Shown: positions 1-6,182, numbered from the stretch's first letter. The stretch: DNA of 6,241 bases from Actinomycetes bacterium (GCA_030666075.1 DAOUYN010000060.1:1-6241); one strand, 5' to 3'. Translations and numbers: made by a program. Notes: generated by a model from the sequence alone, not told the origin.

Positions 1-632
1 CCTGCGCCGATGAGATCGAAAACGATTATACGAAAGAGCAGCTGGAGGTATTCGCGCGATTACGGCCCGAGCTGGGAGGGGTCGGGATGTGGCACGCAGC
101 CAACAGCGCGGGGGCGCTCTTCTGGCCGGACAGCCGTTTGAGCATGGTCCGCGTCGGCATCGCTATGTATGGGCTCCAACCGTCCAACAAACCGAGTCCG
201 GTCTCGTTGACGCCGGCTCTATCGCTCAAGGCTCAGGTGGCTTTCGTTCAGGAGTTGGCGGCGGGAGACGGTGTCAGTTATGGCTTGACGTACCGGGCGG
301 ATGAGCCGCAGACAGCGGCCGTCATACCGATCGGCTACGGCGACGGCTTCAGCCGCCGCCTCTCGAACCGCGGCGCGGTGCTGGTCAATGGGGAGCGCGC
401 CGACTTGATCGGCAATATCTGCATGGACCAGAGCTTGGTCCGGGTCGATTCGAAGGTGGCCGCCCAAGATGAAGTGGTCCTTATCGGCCGCCAGGGCGAA
501 AACGAAATAGCGGTGGAAGATCTGGCCGACCTTATCGGCACTATAAATTATGAGGTCGTCTGCATGCTAAATGACCGCGTTCCGCGCCGATATCTCAATG
601 CGGCCGGTCCGTCGTCGGAAGGGGCAGGCTGA
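1..632 (+). CDS. alr: Alanine racemase, C-terminal part (5' end outside window)
   Basis: This is the last 209 residues of a PLP-dependent alanine racemase, which interconverts L- and D-alanine in the cytoplasm and supplies D-alanine for peptidoglycan. The frame is open from base 3, with no start in view. Visible family motifs, in order, are HAANSAGAL, RVGIAMYGL (the conserved Arg-x-Gly...Tyr-Gly segment), SYGLTYRA, PIGYGDGF, NICMDQ and RVPRRY. In characterised alanine racemases the Tyr of the GY(A/G)DG motif is the second catalytic base, contributed in trans across the dimer; its codon here is 336-338. The Met-Asp of NICMDQ is also an active-site motif. The end of the protein looks complete, with a short polar tail. 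The stop overlaps the next start by one base (TGATG), so the downstream lipoprotein gene is probably translationally coupled. No key residue appears missing in the visible part. Confidence 0.97.
   Translation, partial: CADEIENDYTKEQLEVFARLRPELGGVGMWHAANSAGALFWPDSRLSMVRVGIAMYGLQPSNKPSPVSLTPALSLKAQVAFVQELAAGDGVSYGLTYRADEPQTAAVIPIGYGDGFSRRLSNRGAVLVNGERADLIGNICMDQSLVRVDSKVAAQDEVVLIGRQGENEIAVEDLADLIGTINYEVVCMLNDRVPRRYLNAAGPSSEGAG
617..624 (+). promoter_or_regulatory. Ribosome binding site of the lipoprotein gene
   Basis: The purine run GGAAGGGG lies inside the end of alr, seven bases before the ATG at 632. It supports this start and coupled translation across the one-base overlap. Confidence 0.6.
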
Positions 633-1141
633 TGCGGCGCGGTCCGGCGATCGTGGCGGCCTTGCTCTGCCTATGCTTTTTAGCTGTCGCTTGCGACAGC
701 ACGAGCGCGCCGACCGATGACGGCAAAGGCAAAGAAAATGGCAAGCAAGTCACCTCGGCCGGCGGCAAAGACTGGGAAGTGACTCTCACCTCCGACCGCC
801 ACCGATATAACAGCGGCGAGTCCGTTCGCCTGACATTGCGGTTGACGAACCATGGCGACAAGCCCCTCCAACTCACGTTTCCGAGCGCCAAGACGCACGA
901 CGTTACTGTCTCTGATGAGGACGGCCGGATCGTCTGGCAGTGGTCTCACGACCGGGCTTTTGCCCAGGCGCTCCAAGAGCGGACCGTGCTGGCGGGGGGT
1001 AGTCTCACCCGCGACGTCGCTTGGGACGGTAGCGACAACGATGGCGATATTGTCGAGTCTGGCGACTATGAGGTCACCGGCTGGTTCACGGCCCGTGACC
1101 ATGACCAGAAAGTCGAGCCGATGCTCGTCGAGTTCCGGTAG
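632..1141 (+). CDS. Lipoprotein with BsuPI-like (intracellular proteinase inhibitor) domain
   Basis: This 169-residue protein starts with two arginines, a hydrophobic stretch (about residues 6-20) and a Cys at 21 preceded by L-A-V-A. That reads as a lipoprotein signal peptide with a slightly atypical lipobox (Ala at -3), so the mature protein is probably lipid-anchored on the outer face of the membrane. Residues 22-47 form a polar, Gly/Lys/Asp-rich linker. Residues about 48-155 resemble the BsuPI fold: an all-beta pattern with the typical SGESVRLTLRLTNHGDKPL opening, a central VxDEDGRIVWxWS segment and a closing GDYEVTGWFTA strand. BsuPI was named for a Bacillus proteinase inhibitor, but most lipoproteins with this domain are uncharacterised, so I do not claim inhibitor activity. 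The gene follows alr with a one-base overlap and precedes the GH15 gene by 34 bases. Confidence 0.85.
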   Translation: MRRGPAIVAALLCLCFLAVACDSTSAPTDDGKGKENGKQVTSAGGKDWEVTLTSDRHRYNSGESVRLTLRLTNHGDKPLQLTFPSAKTHDVTVSDEDGRIVWQWSHDRAFAQALQERTVLAGGSLTRDVAWDGSDNDGDIVESGDYEVTGWFTARDHDQKVEPMLVEFR

Positions 1142-1175
1142 CATACCGGCGCTTGTTTGAGGGTAAATAGTAGCC

Positions 1176-2993
1176 ATGGGTTATTCGAGTATTTCTGATT
1201 ATGGCGTCATCGGTGACTTAGAGACGGTAGCGCTGGTCAGTAAAGATGGTTCGATCGACTGGTACTGCCACCCTTATCTTGATGCGCCGAGCGTTTTTGG
1301 CGCTATTCTCGATGATGAGCGGGGTGGCCGTTTTTCAATTGCGCCCGCGGGCCCTTTCCAGTCCGGCCAGCGGTACCTCGAGCATACGAATATTCTGATC
1401 ACCGAGTTCACGACGGATAAAGGCCGTCTCGAAGTAGTTGATTTCATGCCGGTCACAGCCCCGGATAGGTTGCCCGAGATCATCCGGTCGGCTCGGTGTC
1501 TGGCGGGAACCATGGAATTGAAAATCGAGATCGACCCCGCTTTTGACTATGCCCGGGCCAAAGTCCGTATCGAGGAGCGTCCGGCGGGACTTGCGTTCCT
1601 TCACGACGGGGGCGGTCTGGTCTTATGGACGAGTCCGCGCCTCTCTTTTCACGACGGGCGGGCTTCGATCGTTCTGCAGGCCGGCGAATCTCTGGATTTG
1701 AACCTGACAGATGTGACTGCCGCCTCCCCTTCGACCGTGGACGAAGCGCTCCACAAAACCAAAGAATATTGGGAAGGTTGGGTCCATAAATGTGAATCGA
1801 ACCAATGCCCGCTCTCTGGGCCATGGCATGAGCTGGCCGTCCGTTCCGGTCTGGTGTTGAAGCTCTTGACGCATCGCGACAGCGGGTCGATCGCTGCGGC
1901 GGCGACCACTTCGCTGCCGGAAAGCCTGGAGGGGGGCCGCAACTGGGATTACCGCTTTGCCTGGCTGCGGGATTCGGTCTTTACGGTGCAGGCCCTGCTC
2001 AGTTTGGGCTATGCCCGCGAGGCATTGGGGTTTTTGGAGTGGGTGGTCGAGCTTTGCAAAGGGGTGGCGCCCGAGGACTTGGCCGTTTTTTACCGTCTTC
2101 ACCCCCAGACCTCGACGGAAGAGGAGATCCTCACCCATTTGCGCGGGTATCGCGGTATCGGCCCCGTTCGCATCGGCAATGCAGCCGATGGGCAGCGGCA
2201 GCTCGATATCTATGGTGAGCTCCTGCGCGGTGTCTCTCTCTTCATCGACCATGGCGGTGAACTGGAAGACGACGACTGGCCGGTCATCATCGGTATCGTC
2301 GATTACGTGACCGAGGTCTGGATGGAGCCTGACTCCGGTATTTGGGAGATGCGGGGGCCGGATCGTCATCATGTCCATTCAAAAGTCATGTGCTGGGCTG
2401 CGGTCAACGAGGGGATCCGGCTTGGCGAGAGCCTCTATCCGGACGAACCGCGTTTACCGCGCTGGCGCCGGGTTCGCGAAGAGATATTTGAGATGGTCTT
2501 GGCCCGGGGTCTCCATCCCGAGAAGCGGGTCTTCGTTCAGTACTTTGGGTCGAGTGAAGCCGACGCCGCGACGCTGCTCATTCCCCGGACGGGGTTCCTT
2601 CCTTATGATGACGAAAGAATCGTCAACACGGTCCAGTTCGTCATCGATGAACTGGGCGCGGGCGGACTCGTCCGTCGTTATGTCGCCAATGACTCGCTGG
2701 CCGGGAAAGAAGGGGCATTCTTAGCCTGCAGCTTTTGGTTGGTCGATGCGCTGATCGGTATTGGACGCCTCAATGATGCTGTCGGACTTTTCGAGCAAGT
2801 CATCGGCTACGCCAATCATCTCGGACTGCTATCCGAGGAGTATGACCCTGAAACCGGGGTGCTGTTGGGTAATTTCCCGCAGGCCTTTACTCACCTGGCC
2901 CTGGTCAATAGTGCTGTAAGCTTGACCAACGCTTTGGTCGAACGAGATGGTCCGTCAGTGCTGACGACTTTCGAACACCCCGAGATCTCTTGA
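1176..2993 (+). CDS. Glycoside hydrolase family 15 protein (trehalase/glucoamylase-like)
   Basis: This 605-residue protein is of normal length for the bacterial GH15 group that includes trehalases and glucoamylase-like enzymes. These are inverting hydrolases that release glucose from trehalose or alpha-glucans. The N-terminus (SDYGVIGDLETVALVSKDG, then SIDWYC) is the typical opening of the beta-sandwich domain, about residues 1-210. The (alpha/alpha)6 barrel follows, with GGRNWDYRFAWLRDS from residue 253. By analogy with Aspergillus glucoamylase Glu179 and Glu400, Glu391 in GIWE is the likely general acid and Glu554 in SEEYDPETG the likely general base; GNFPQAFTH follows at the expected place. 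There is no signal peptide, so it is probably cytoplasmic and acts on internal trehalose or glycogen-derived sugar. The substrate cannot be decided from sequence. The ATG at 1176 gives the standard family N-terminus; a GAGGG at 1159-1163 is a rather distant ribosome binding site. Confidence 0.95.
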   Translation: MGYSSISDYGVIGDLETVALVSKDGSIDWYCHPYLDAPSVFGAILDDERGGRFSIAPAGPFQSGQRYLEHTNILITEFTTDKGRLEVVDFMPVTAPDRLPEIIRSARCLAGTMELKIEIDPAFDYARAKVRIEERPAGLAFLHDGGGLVLWTSPRLSFHDGRASIVLQAGESLDLNLTDVTAASPSTVDEALHKTKEYWEGWVHKCESNQCPLSGPWHELAVRSGLVLKLLTHRDSGSIAAAATTSLPESLEGGRNWDYRFAWLRDSVFTVQALLSLGYAREALGFLEWVVELCKGVAPEDLAVFYRLHPQTSTEEEILTHLRGYRGIGPVRIGNAADGQRQLDIYGELLRGVSLFIDHGGELEDDDWPVIIGIVDYVTEVWMEPDSGIWEMRGPDRHHVHSKVMCWAAVNEGIRLGESLYPDEPRLPRWRRVREEIFEMVLARGLHPEKRVFVQYFGSSEADAATLLIPRTGFLPYDDERIVNTVQFVIDELGAGGLVRRYVANDSLAGKEGAFLACSFWLVDALIGIGRLNDAVGLFEQVIGYANHLGLLSEEYDPETGVLLGNFPQAFTHLALVNSAVSLTNALVERDGPSVLTTFEHPEIS

Positions 2994-3037
2994 TACCAGC
3001 CGGGGTAAGAGCCCGGCCATTAGGGAAAAAACGGCGC

Positions 3038-3568
3038 ATGAGGGCTCCCATCTTTACCATCGAGTATGGCCAAGTCGCGGATGTCGACCATTCGTGGCTG
3101 GCGAAAGAATTGGCTCAGGTCTTCGATCGAGAGGTCATCAGAGGCTCATCGAGACCGGTGCCGGCGGGCGGCTTCAACAAGTCCAGGAGCCAATACTTGG
3201 CCGGCTCCTTTCTGGGAGATCTCCGCGGGCAGGCAGCGCCCGAGGCGAAGTATCTAGGTGTGACCGAAGTCGATATCTACAGCCGCGGCTTGACGCTCGT
3301 CTTCGGCCAGGCGGATGTCGGCGGAACGGCCGCTGTCATCTCTTTGGCCCGCCTTTATCCCGAGGGTATCGACGGCGGTGTCGGCGTGCCCGAGCTCCTG
3401 CGGGAGAGGACCCTCAAGGAAGCTATACATGAGCTCGGCCACGCCTTCGGGATGATGCACTGCCGCGATAAGCACTGCATCATGCATTTCTCTCGCGCTA
3501 TATCGGACACCGATCTCAAGGGTCCGGGCTTTTGCGATCAGCACGAGGCAGAGAGGCTTGCCGCTTAG
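3038..3568 (+). CDS. Archaemetzincin family zinc metalloprotease (AmzA-like)
   Basis: This is a 176-residue protein from the ATG at 3038. I prefer that start because the protein then opens with a short beta strand (MRAPIFTIEYGQV) as archaemetzincins do; a TTG at 2990 would add 16 basic residues and overlap the GH15 gene. The signature is clear: HELGHAFGMMH at residues 131-141 supplies three zinc-binding His and the catalytic Glu132, followed by Cys142, Cys147, the IM pair 148-149 and Cys166. The family pattern ends in CxxC, but here it is Cys166-Asp-Gln-His169, so the second, structural zinc site would be Cys3His instead of Cys4. There is no signal peptide, so it is probably cytoplasmic. The family is an aminopeptidase-like metzincin group common in archaea and vertebrates and patchy in bacteria; physiological substrates are mostly unknown. 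It lies 44 bases after the GH15 gene, probably in the same transcript. A weak AGGG at 3022-3025 precedes the start. Confidence 0.93.
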   Translation: MRAPIFTIEYGQVADVDHSWLAKELAQVFDREVIRGSSRPVPAGGFNKSRSQYLAGSFLGDLRGQAAPEAKYLGVTEVDIYSRGLTLVFGQADVGGTAAVISLARLYPEGIDGGVGVPELLRERTLKEAIHELGHAFGMMHCRDKHCIMHFSRAISDTDLKGPGFCDQHEAERLAA

Positions 3569-3581
3569 ACCGACTGAGCGG
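3561..3581. terminator. Possible bidirectional hairpin at the convergent gene junction
   Basis: CCGCTTA (3561-3567) can pair with TGAGCGG (3575-3581), seven pairs including one G-T, around a seven-base loop. It covers both overlapping stop codons of the converging genes. There is no U tract directly after the stem on either strand (only a TTTT at 3590-3593, eight bases later), so this is a weak candidate for a shared terminator. Confidence 0.22.
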
Positions 3582-4527
3582 CGCTACGCTTTTGCGCGGC
3601 GCGAACGCCCAGCCACAGACCGAACAACAACCCTAGCGGGGCGAGATAGCCCGTGAGCACGATAAGTCCCTTGAGCGTGTCCGTGAAAGCGCGGGTGGCC
3701 ATCATGAAAGTCGCTTCCAAGCCCCAGGGGTCGACAGGCGCCGGGGCCGCTCCCGGCTCGCTGATATTCACAGTCAAAGTCGAATACGTGGTGTGGTCTT
3801 TGAGGTATTCGAGCCGGCCGGTGATCTGCTCGATCTCCATTTGGATCTGCGAAAGCTGCTGCTGGATGGTGATGCTGTCGGTGATCGTATCGGTTTTGTC
3901 CATCAAGACCAGCATGACCCGTTCCTGGGCCCGCCAGTGGCGAAGCCGGCTCTCGAGGTCTATATATTCGCCGGAGACATCCGCGGAACTGATATCGATG
4001 GCCGTCACATTTCCGATTTTGCGCAGCTTCGAAAGTGCTTCTTCGAAATTCTCACTCGGGATCCTGATCGTGATGTTTCCCGAAACGATATCGCCAGCGC
4101 CCGTATAGCTGTTCGAGGCGGCGATTTGCCCCCCATGGGCGCGGGCGGCGGCCATCACTTTGTCGTAAGTCTGATAAAACCGACCCTTACCGACTCTCAA
4201 GGTGATGGACCCCGTCTTGATGACCCGGTCCGAGAAGGTCGGCAGCGAATCGGCGGAGGTCAGCATCTGGAGGTCATCACCGATACCTTCTTCGTTAATG
4301 GCGCCGAGTTCACGCAGTTTGCCATCGGGGGCGTTTCTGAGCGCTTCATCCTCGGTCTGAGCGACCGGGCCGGTGGGGTTGGCGCCGACCCCCGGGGTCC
4401 GGAAGGCCGGAAGGCCGGTACCGTGGAGGGTCAAGCGGCTGGTAAGATTTCCGGCCGCCAAGAGGGCGGCCAGGAGGATCACAGCCAGAATTGGCTTGGT
4501 CAACTTGATCTGCGGGCGAGTGAACAT
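3565..4527 (-). CDS. DUF4349 domain-containing membrane protein
   Basis: This 320-residue protein has an N-terminal hydrophobic segment (about residues 12-28) after a basic start, and no lipobox cysteine, so it is probably a signal anchor. A low-complexity linker runs to about residue 98. The DUF4349 region, about 100-308, follows: RVIKTGSITLRV, a helix and strand section with IRIPSENFEEAL, a long helical hairpin likely to be coiled coil (about 187-244, starting EYIDLESRLRHW), a strand (TYSTLTVNISEP), and a C-terminal membrane helix (about 287-308) ended by basic residues. The bulk is therefore predicted to lie outside the membrane, held at both ends. The domain's biochemical function is unknown. 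The gene diverges from an ECF sigma gene and has an ECF-type promoter, which makes it a likely target of that sigma factor in an envelope response. Its stop overlaps the archaemetzincin stop by four bases. The ATG is preceded by an AAAGGAG site. Confidence 0.93.
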   Translation of the reverse strand: MFTRPQIKLTKPILAVILLAALLAAGNLTSRLTLHGTGLPAFRTPGVGANPTGPVAQTEDEALRNAPDGKLRELGAINEEGIGDDLQMLTSADSLPTFSDRVIKTGSITLRVGKGRFYQTYDKVMAAARAHGGQIAASNSYTGAGDIVSGNITIRIPSENFEEALSKLRKIGNVTAIDISSADVSGEYIDLESRLRHWRAQERVMLVLMDKTDTITDSITIQQQLSQIQMEIEQITGRLEYLKDHTTYSTLTVNISEPGAAPAPVDPWGLEATFMMATRAFTDTLKGLIVLTGYLAPLGLLFGLWLGVRAAQKRSAAQSV

Positions 4528-4532
4528 AACGG

Positions 4533-4539
4533 CTCCTTT
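4533..4539 (-). promoter_or_regulatory. Ribosome binding site of the DUF4349 gene
   Basis: On the - strand this reads AAAGGAG, five bases before the ATG whose first base is 4527. It is the strongest Shine-Dalgarno sequence in the window and fixes the start of the DUF4349 gene. Confidence 0.85.
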
Positions 4540-4567
4540 CGTGCTGTTGGTTTTGCTTGTTGTCCTT

Positions 4568-4595
4568 ATGACGGGGGGCAGTCTGCAAAAGTTCC
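4568..4595 (-). promoter_or_regulatory. Predicted ECF sigma-type promoter for the DUF4349 gene
   Basis: Reading the - strand, GGAACT (4595-4590) is followed after exactly 16 bases by CGTCAT (4573-4568). This fits the general ECF promoter pattern of a -35 with an AAC core and a -10 with a CGT core. Transcription would start near 4561, giving a leader of about 33 bases that includes the AAAGGAG site before the ATG. The divergent neighbour encodes an ECF sigma factor, the obvious candidate to read this promoter. Assignment to that particular sigma factor is inference. Confidence 0.6.
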
Positions 4596-4624
4596 CGAGA
4601 TTTCATTCTCAGCCGCTGTGGTGC

Positions 4625-4630
4625 TATCAT
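4625..4630 (+). promoter_or_regulatory. Possible -10 element for the sigma factor gene
   Basis: TATCAT matches the vegetative -10 consensus at five of six bases. The best-spaced -35 candidate, TTCATT at 4602-4607 (17-base spacing), is poor. A start six to eight bases downstream would fall almost on the ATG at 4639, giving a very short leader or a leaderless message. This fits the absence of a Shine-Dalgarno sequence before that ATG, but remains tentative. Confidence 0.25.
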
Positions 4631-4638
4631 TTTCTACG

Positions 4639-5196
4639 ATGACCGTGGAGTCGAGCGACCGCGCTTTAATAGACAGGTATGCGCACGGCGACGGCCCGGC
4701 CTTTTCTGAGCTGGTCCGCCGCCATCAGCGGTTGGTCTATAACATCTGCTTTCGCGTAGCTGGTCCGGCCGATGCTGAGGACCTGACTCAGGAGGTATTC
4801 ATGCGCCTCCTCGACAAAGTCACTCAGTGGCGCGGCGACTCCAAGTTCACCACCTGGCTGTATCGCCTCACCCTTAACCATTGCCGGGACGCGCTCCGGC
4901 GCCGGCGCCCGGACGCCGTCGAAGTGGATGAGCGCCTTATCGATCCCGGCCCCCGACCGGAGCGAACGGCCGAATCGCACGAGATCGCCGATACGGTGAC
5001 AGCCGCTCTGATGGAGTTGCCGTTGGACTACCGGGCCGTCGTGTTCTTGAGGGATATCGAGGGTTTCGCGTACGGTGAGATCGCGGATATTTTGGAGATC
5101 GAGCTGGGCACGGTCAAGTCACGCCTCGCCCGGGCGCGCAGTAGATTATGCAAGATGTTGGAACCAATCGGCCCGGCGAGCCATCAAAGAGTATAG
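4639..5196 (+). CDS. ECF (extracytoplasmic function) RNA polymerase sigma factor
   Basis: This 185-residue sigma-70 family protein contains only regions 2 and 4, as in ECF factors. Region 2 spans about residues 21-90: FSELVRRHQRLVYNICFR, the DAEDLTQEVF helix (45-54) that contacts core polymerase, and FTTWLYRLTLNHCRDALRRR, which in the family melts and reads the -10. After an acidic linker, region 4 spans about 118-175, with LPLDYRAVVFLRD, then the helix-turn-helix EGFAYGEIADIL and the recognition helix around GTVKSRLARARSRL that reads the -35. I chose the ATG at 4639 because it starts just before region 2; the same frame stays open far upstream but there only runs opposite the DUF4349 gene. 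No clear ribosome binding site precedes it. The anti-sigma gene starts 22 bases after its stop, so the two are almost certainly one operon, and the anti-sigma factor should control its activity. Confidence 0.95.
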   Translation: MTVESSDRALIDRYAHGDGPAFSELVRRHQRLVYNICFRVAGPADAEDLTQEVFMRLLDKVTQWRGDSKFTTWLYRLTLNHCRDALRRRRPDAVEVDERLIDPGPRPERTAESHEIADTVTAALMELPLDYRAVVFLRDIEGFAYGEIADILEIELGTVKSRLARARSRLCKMLEPIGPASHQRV

Positions 5197-5206
5197 AGAC
5201 GTGAGT

Positions 5207-5211
5207 GGGAG
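5207..5211 (+). promoter_or_regulatory. Ribosome binding site of the anti-sigma gene
   Basis: GGGAG lies seven bases before the ATG at 5219 and ten before the second ATG at 5222. It favours 5219 over the GTG at 5201, which this site could not serve. Confidence 0.6.
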
Positions 5212-5218
5212 ACCTAAG

Positions 5219-6154
5219 ATGATGTGCGAGGATTGTCTAGAGAGACTATCTACATATATAGATGACGAGCTGGCAGTCTCGGAGCGGGCCCAAGTTGAAA
5301 GGCATCTGGCCGAGTGTCCCGACTGCGCGGCTGAACTTGAGCGGCTTAGAGAATTGACCGCCCAGCTTCGGGCTGAGCCTGGCCTGGAGATGCCCGCCGC
5401 CGCCGCAGCCCGGCTCGACGATGCTGTATCCGCGGCCTTGCGCGAGCGTCAGACTGCTCCCGCCGCTTCGTCCGGGGCTCGCGCCACACCGCCTTGGTGG
5501 AAGAAGCTTTTTCAACCGGCCTTTGGCGGATTGGCCGCTTCGATGGCCGTTTTAGTCTTTGCTGTTATCGTTTGGTCGGGCGGCGGAGTCGGCATGAACC
5601 GAGAGCTTTTACAGGATGGCGGCTCCGGTGCAGAAAAGCGGTTGTTGCCCCCCGACAATGCTTACAGAGGGGCGAAAACGGCGGATCCGAAGACCGAAGA
5701 GGCACAGACGGAAAGTTCTGCTGATACAGGGGACGATCTCGGGGGCGTTTTTGCGCCCGATGAGAGCGAGGTAAAAGAGCTGAGCGCACCGCAGGTGCTT
5801 GGGGCCGATGATGGCGACTCGCCAAGGGTTTTCGCCCGCGACGACCTGCTCTTTCTCAGTATGCCGGATATGTCTGCCGTTGAAAGAGATAACTATGAAC
5901 CGATCGAGGTGGATGGGGCCGTCGATTCTAGGATGCTCTTTGATCGGGCCGCCAGCGCCGAGACCATTACGTCGTCCGCCGCGGCCCAAATAGTAGCCGG
6001 CGAGCAGGAGGCAGAGCTCCTCTTCGCGGAGTCGGGCCGTTTCGAGGATGCGACCGGGGTCAGAGACGCTTGGATAGTAGTAATCGAGTTGAACGGCGCA
6101 CCGGTGGCCGCGGCGGTCACCCTGGACGGTGAGGTCCTCTACCGCACCGATTGA
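5219..6154 (+). CDS. Transmembrane zf-HC2 (ZAS) anti-sigma factor
   Basis: This 311-residue protein has a cytoplasmic zinc-binding anti-sigma domain at residues 1-50. Cys3, His29, Cys33 and Cys36 have the same spacing as the zinc ligands of Streptomyces RsrA (Cys11, His37, Cys41, Cys44); Cys6 is an alternative first ligand. The helix LSTYIDDELAVSERAQVERH is typical of domains that clamp the sigma factor. An Ala-rich linker leads to basic KK at 95-96 and one membrane helix, about 101-119. Residues 120-311 should be outside the cell: an acidic, Asp/Glu/Ser-rich section, then a more structured end that closes with probable beta strands (AWIVVIELNG and VAAAVTLDGEVLYR). I recognise no named sensor domain there. 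It sits 22 bases after its partner sigma gene. The tandem ATG at 5219/5222 follows a GGGAG site and places Cys3 right at the start. Confidence 0.93.
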   Translation: MMCEDCLERLSTYIDDELAVSERAQVERHLAECPDCAAELERLRELTAQLRAEPGLEMPAAAAARLDDAVSAALRERQTAPAASSGARATPPWWKKLFQPAFGGLAASMAVLVFAVIVWSGGGVGMNRELLQDGGSGAEKRLLPPDNAYRGAKTADPKTEEAQTESSADTGDDLGGVFAPDESEVKELSAPQVLGADDGDSPRVFARDDLLFLSMPDMSAVERDNYEPIEVDGAVDSRMLFDRAASAETITSSAAAQIVAGEQEAELLFAESGRFEDATGVRDAWIVVIELNGAPVAAAVTLDGEVLYRTD

Positions 6155-6182
6155 CTCCGACCGAGACCGCCGTGCGCGAGTT

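Noticed and set aside
1142..1175. Possible promoter in the gap before the GH15 gene (AT-rich GTAAATAG).
   Set aside because: No -35 partner at suitable spacing is visible and the gap is only 34 bases, so read-through from the upstream genes is simpler.
680..1177. A 165-codon open frame on the - strand opposite the BsuPI-like lipoprotein gene.
   Set aside because: The + strand frame has a signal peptide, a lipobox cysteine and a beta-rich domain. The antisense product resembles nothing I know.
1623..2378. A 251-codon open frame on the - strand within the GH15 gene.
   Set aside because: The GH15 frame is full length with catalytic motifs on both sides of it. The antisense translation shows no recognisable domain, and long antisense frames are common in GC-rich genes.
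2990..3037. TTG start at 2990 for the archaemetzincin, overlapping the end of the GH15 gene.
   Set aside because: It would add 16 basic residues before the normal family N-terminus and has no good ribosome binding site. The ATG at 3038 gives the expected start, although its own binding site is weak.
4399..4418. Short tandem repeat of CCGGAAGG (two copies plus CCGG).
   Set aside because: It lies in the low-complexity linker of the DUF4349 protein, has only two copies and is best explained by local base composition.
4521..4543. TGAAC followed 14 bases later by CGTG on the + strand, as a self-activating promoter for the sigma gene.
   Set aside because: The spacing is too short for an ECF promoter, it overlaps the DUF4349 start and ribosome binding site, and it would leave a leader of about 90 bases with no supporting features.
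3793..4638. A long open stretch on the + strand in the same frame as the sigma factor, which would extend it to 467 residues.
   Set aside because: It lies opposite the DUF4349 gene, whose domain and ribosome binding site are clear, and its translation shows no sigma or other domain. The sigma factor has a proper start at 4639 and a normal ECF length from there.
5201..5218. GTG start at 5201 for the anti-sigma factor.
   Set aside because: The GGGAG site at 5207-5211 would lie inside the gene. The ATG at 5219 is better spaced and places the first zinc ligand just after the start.
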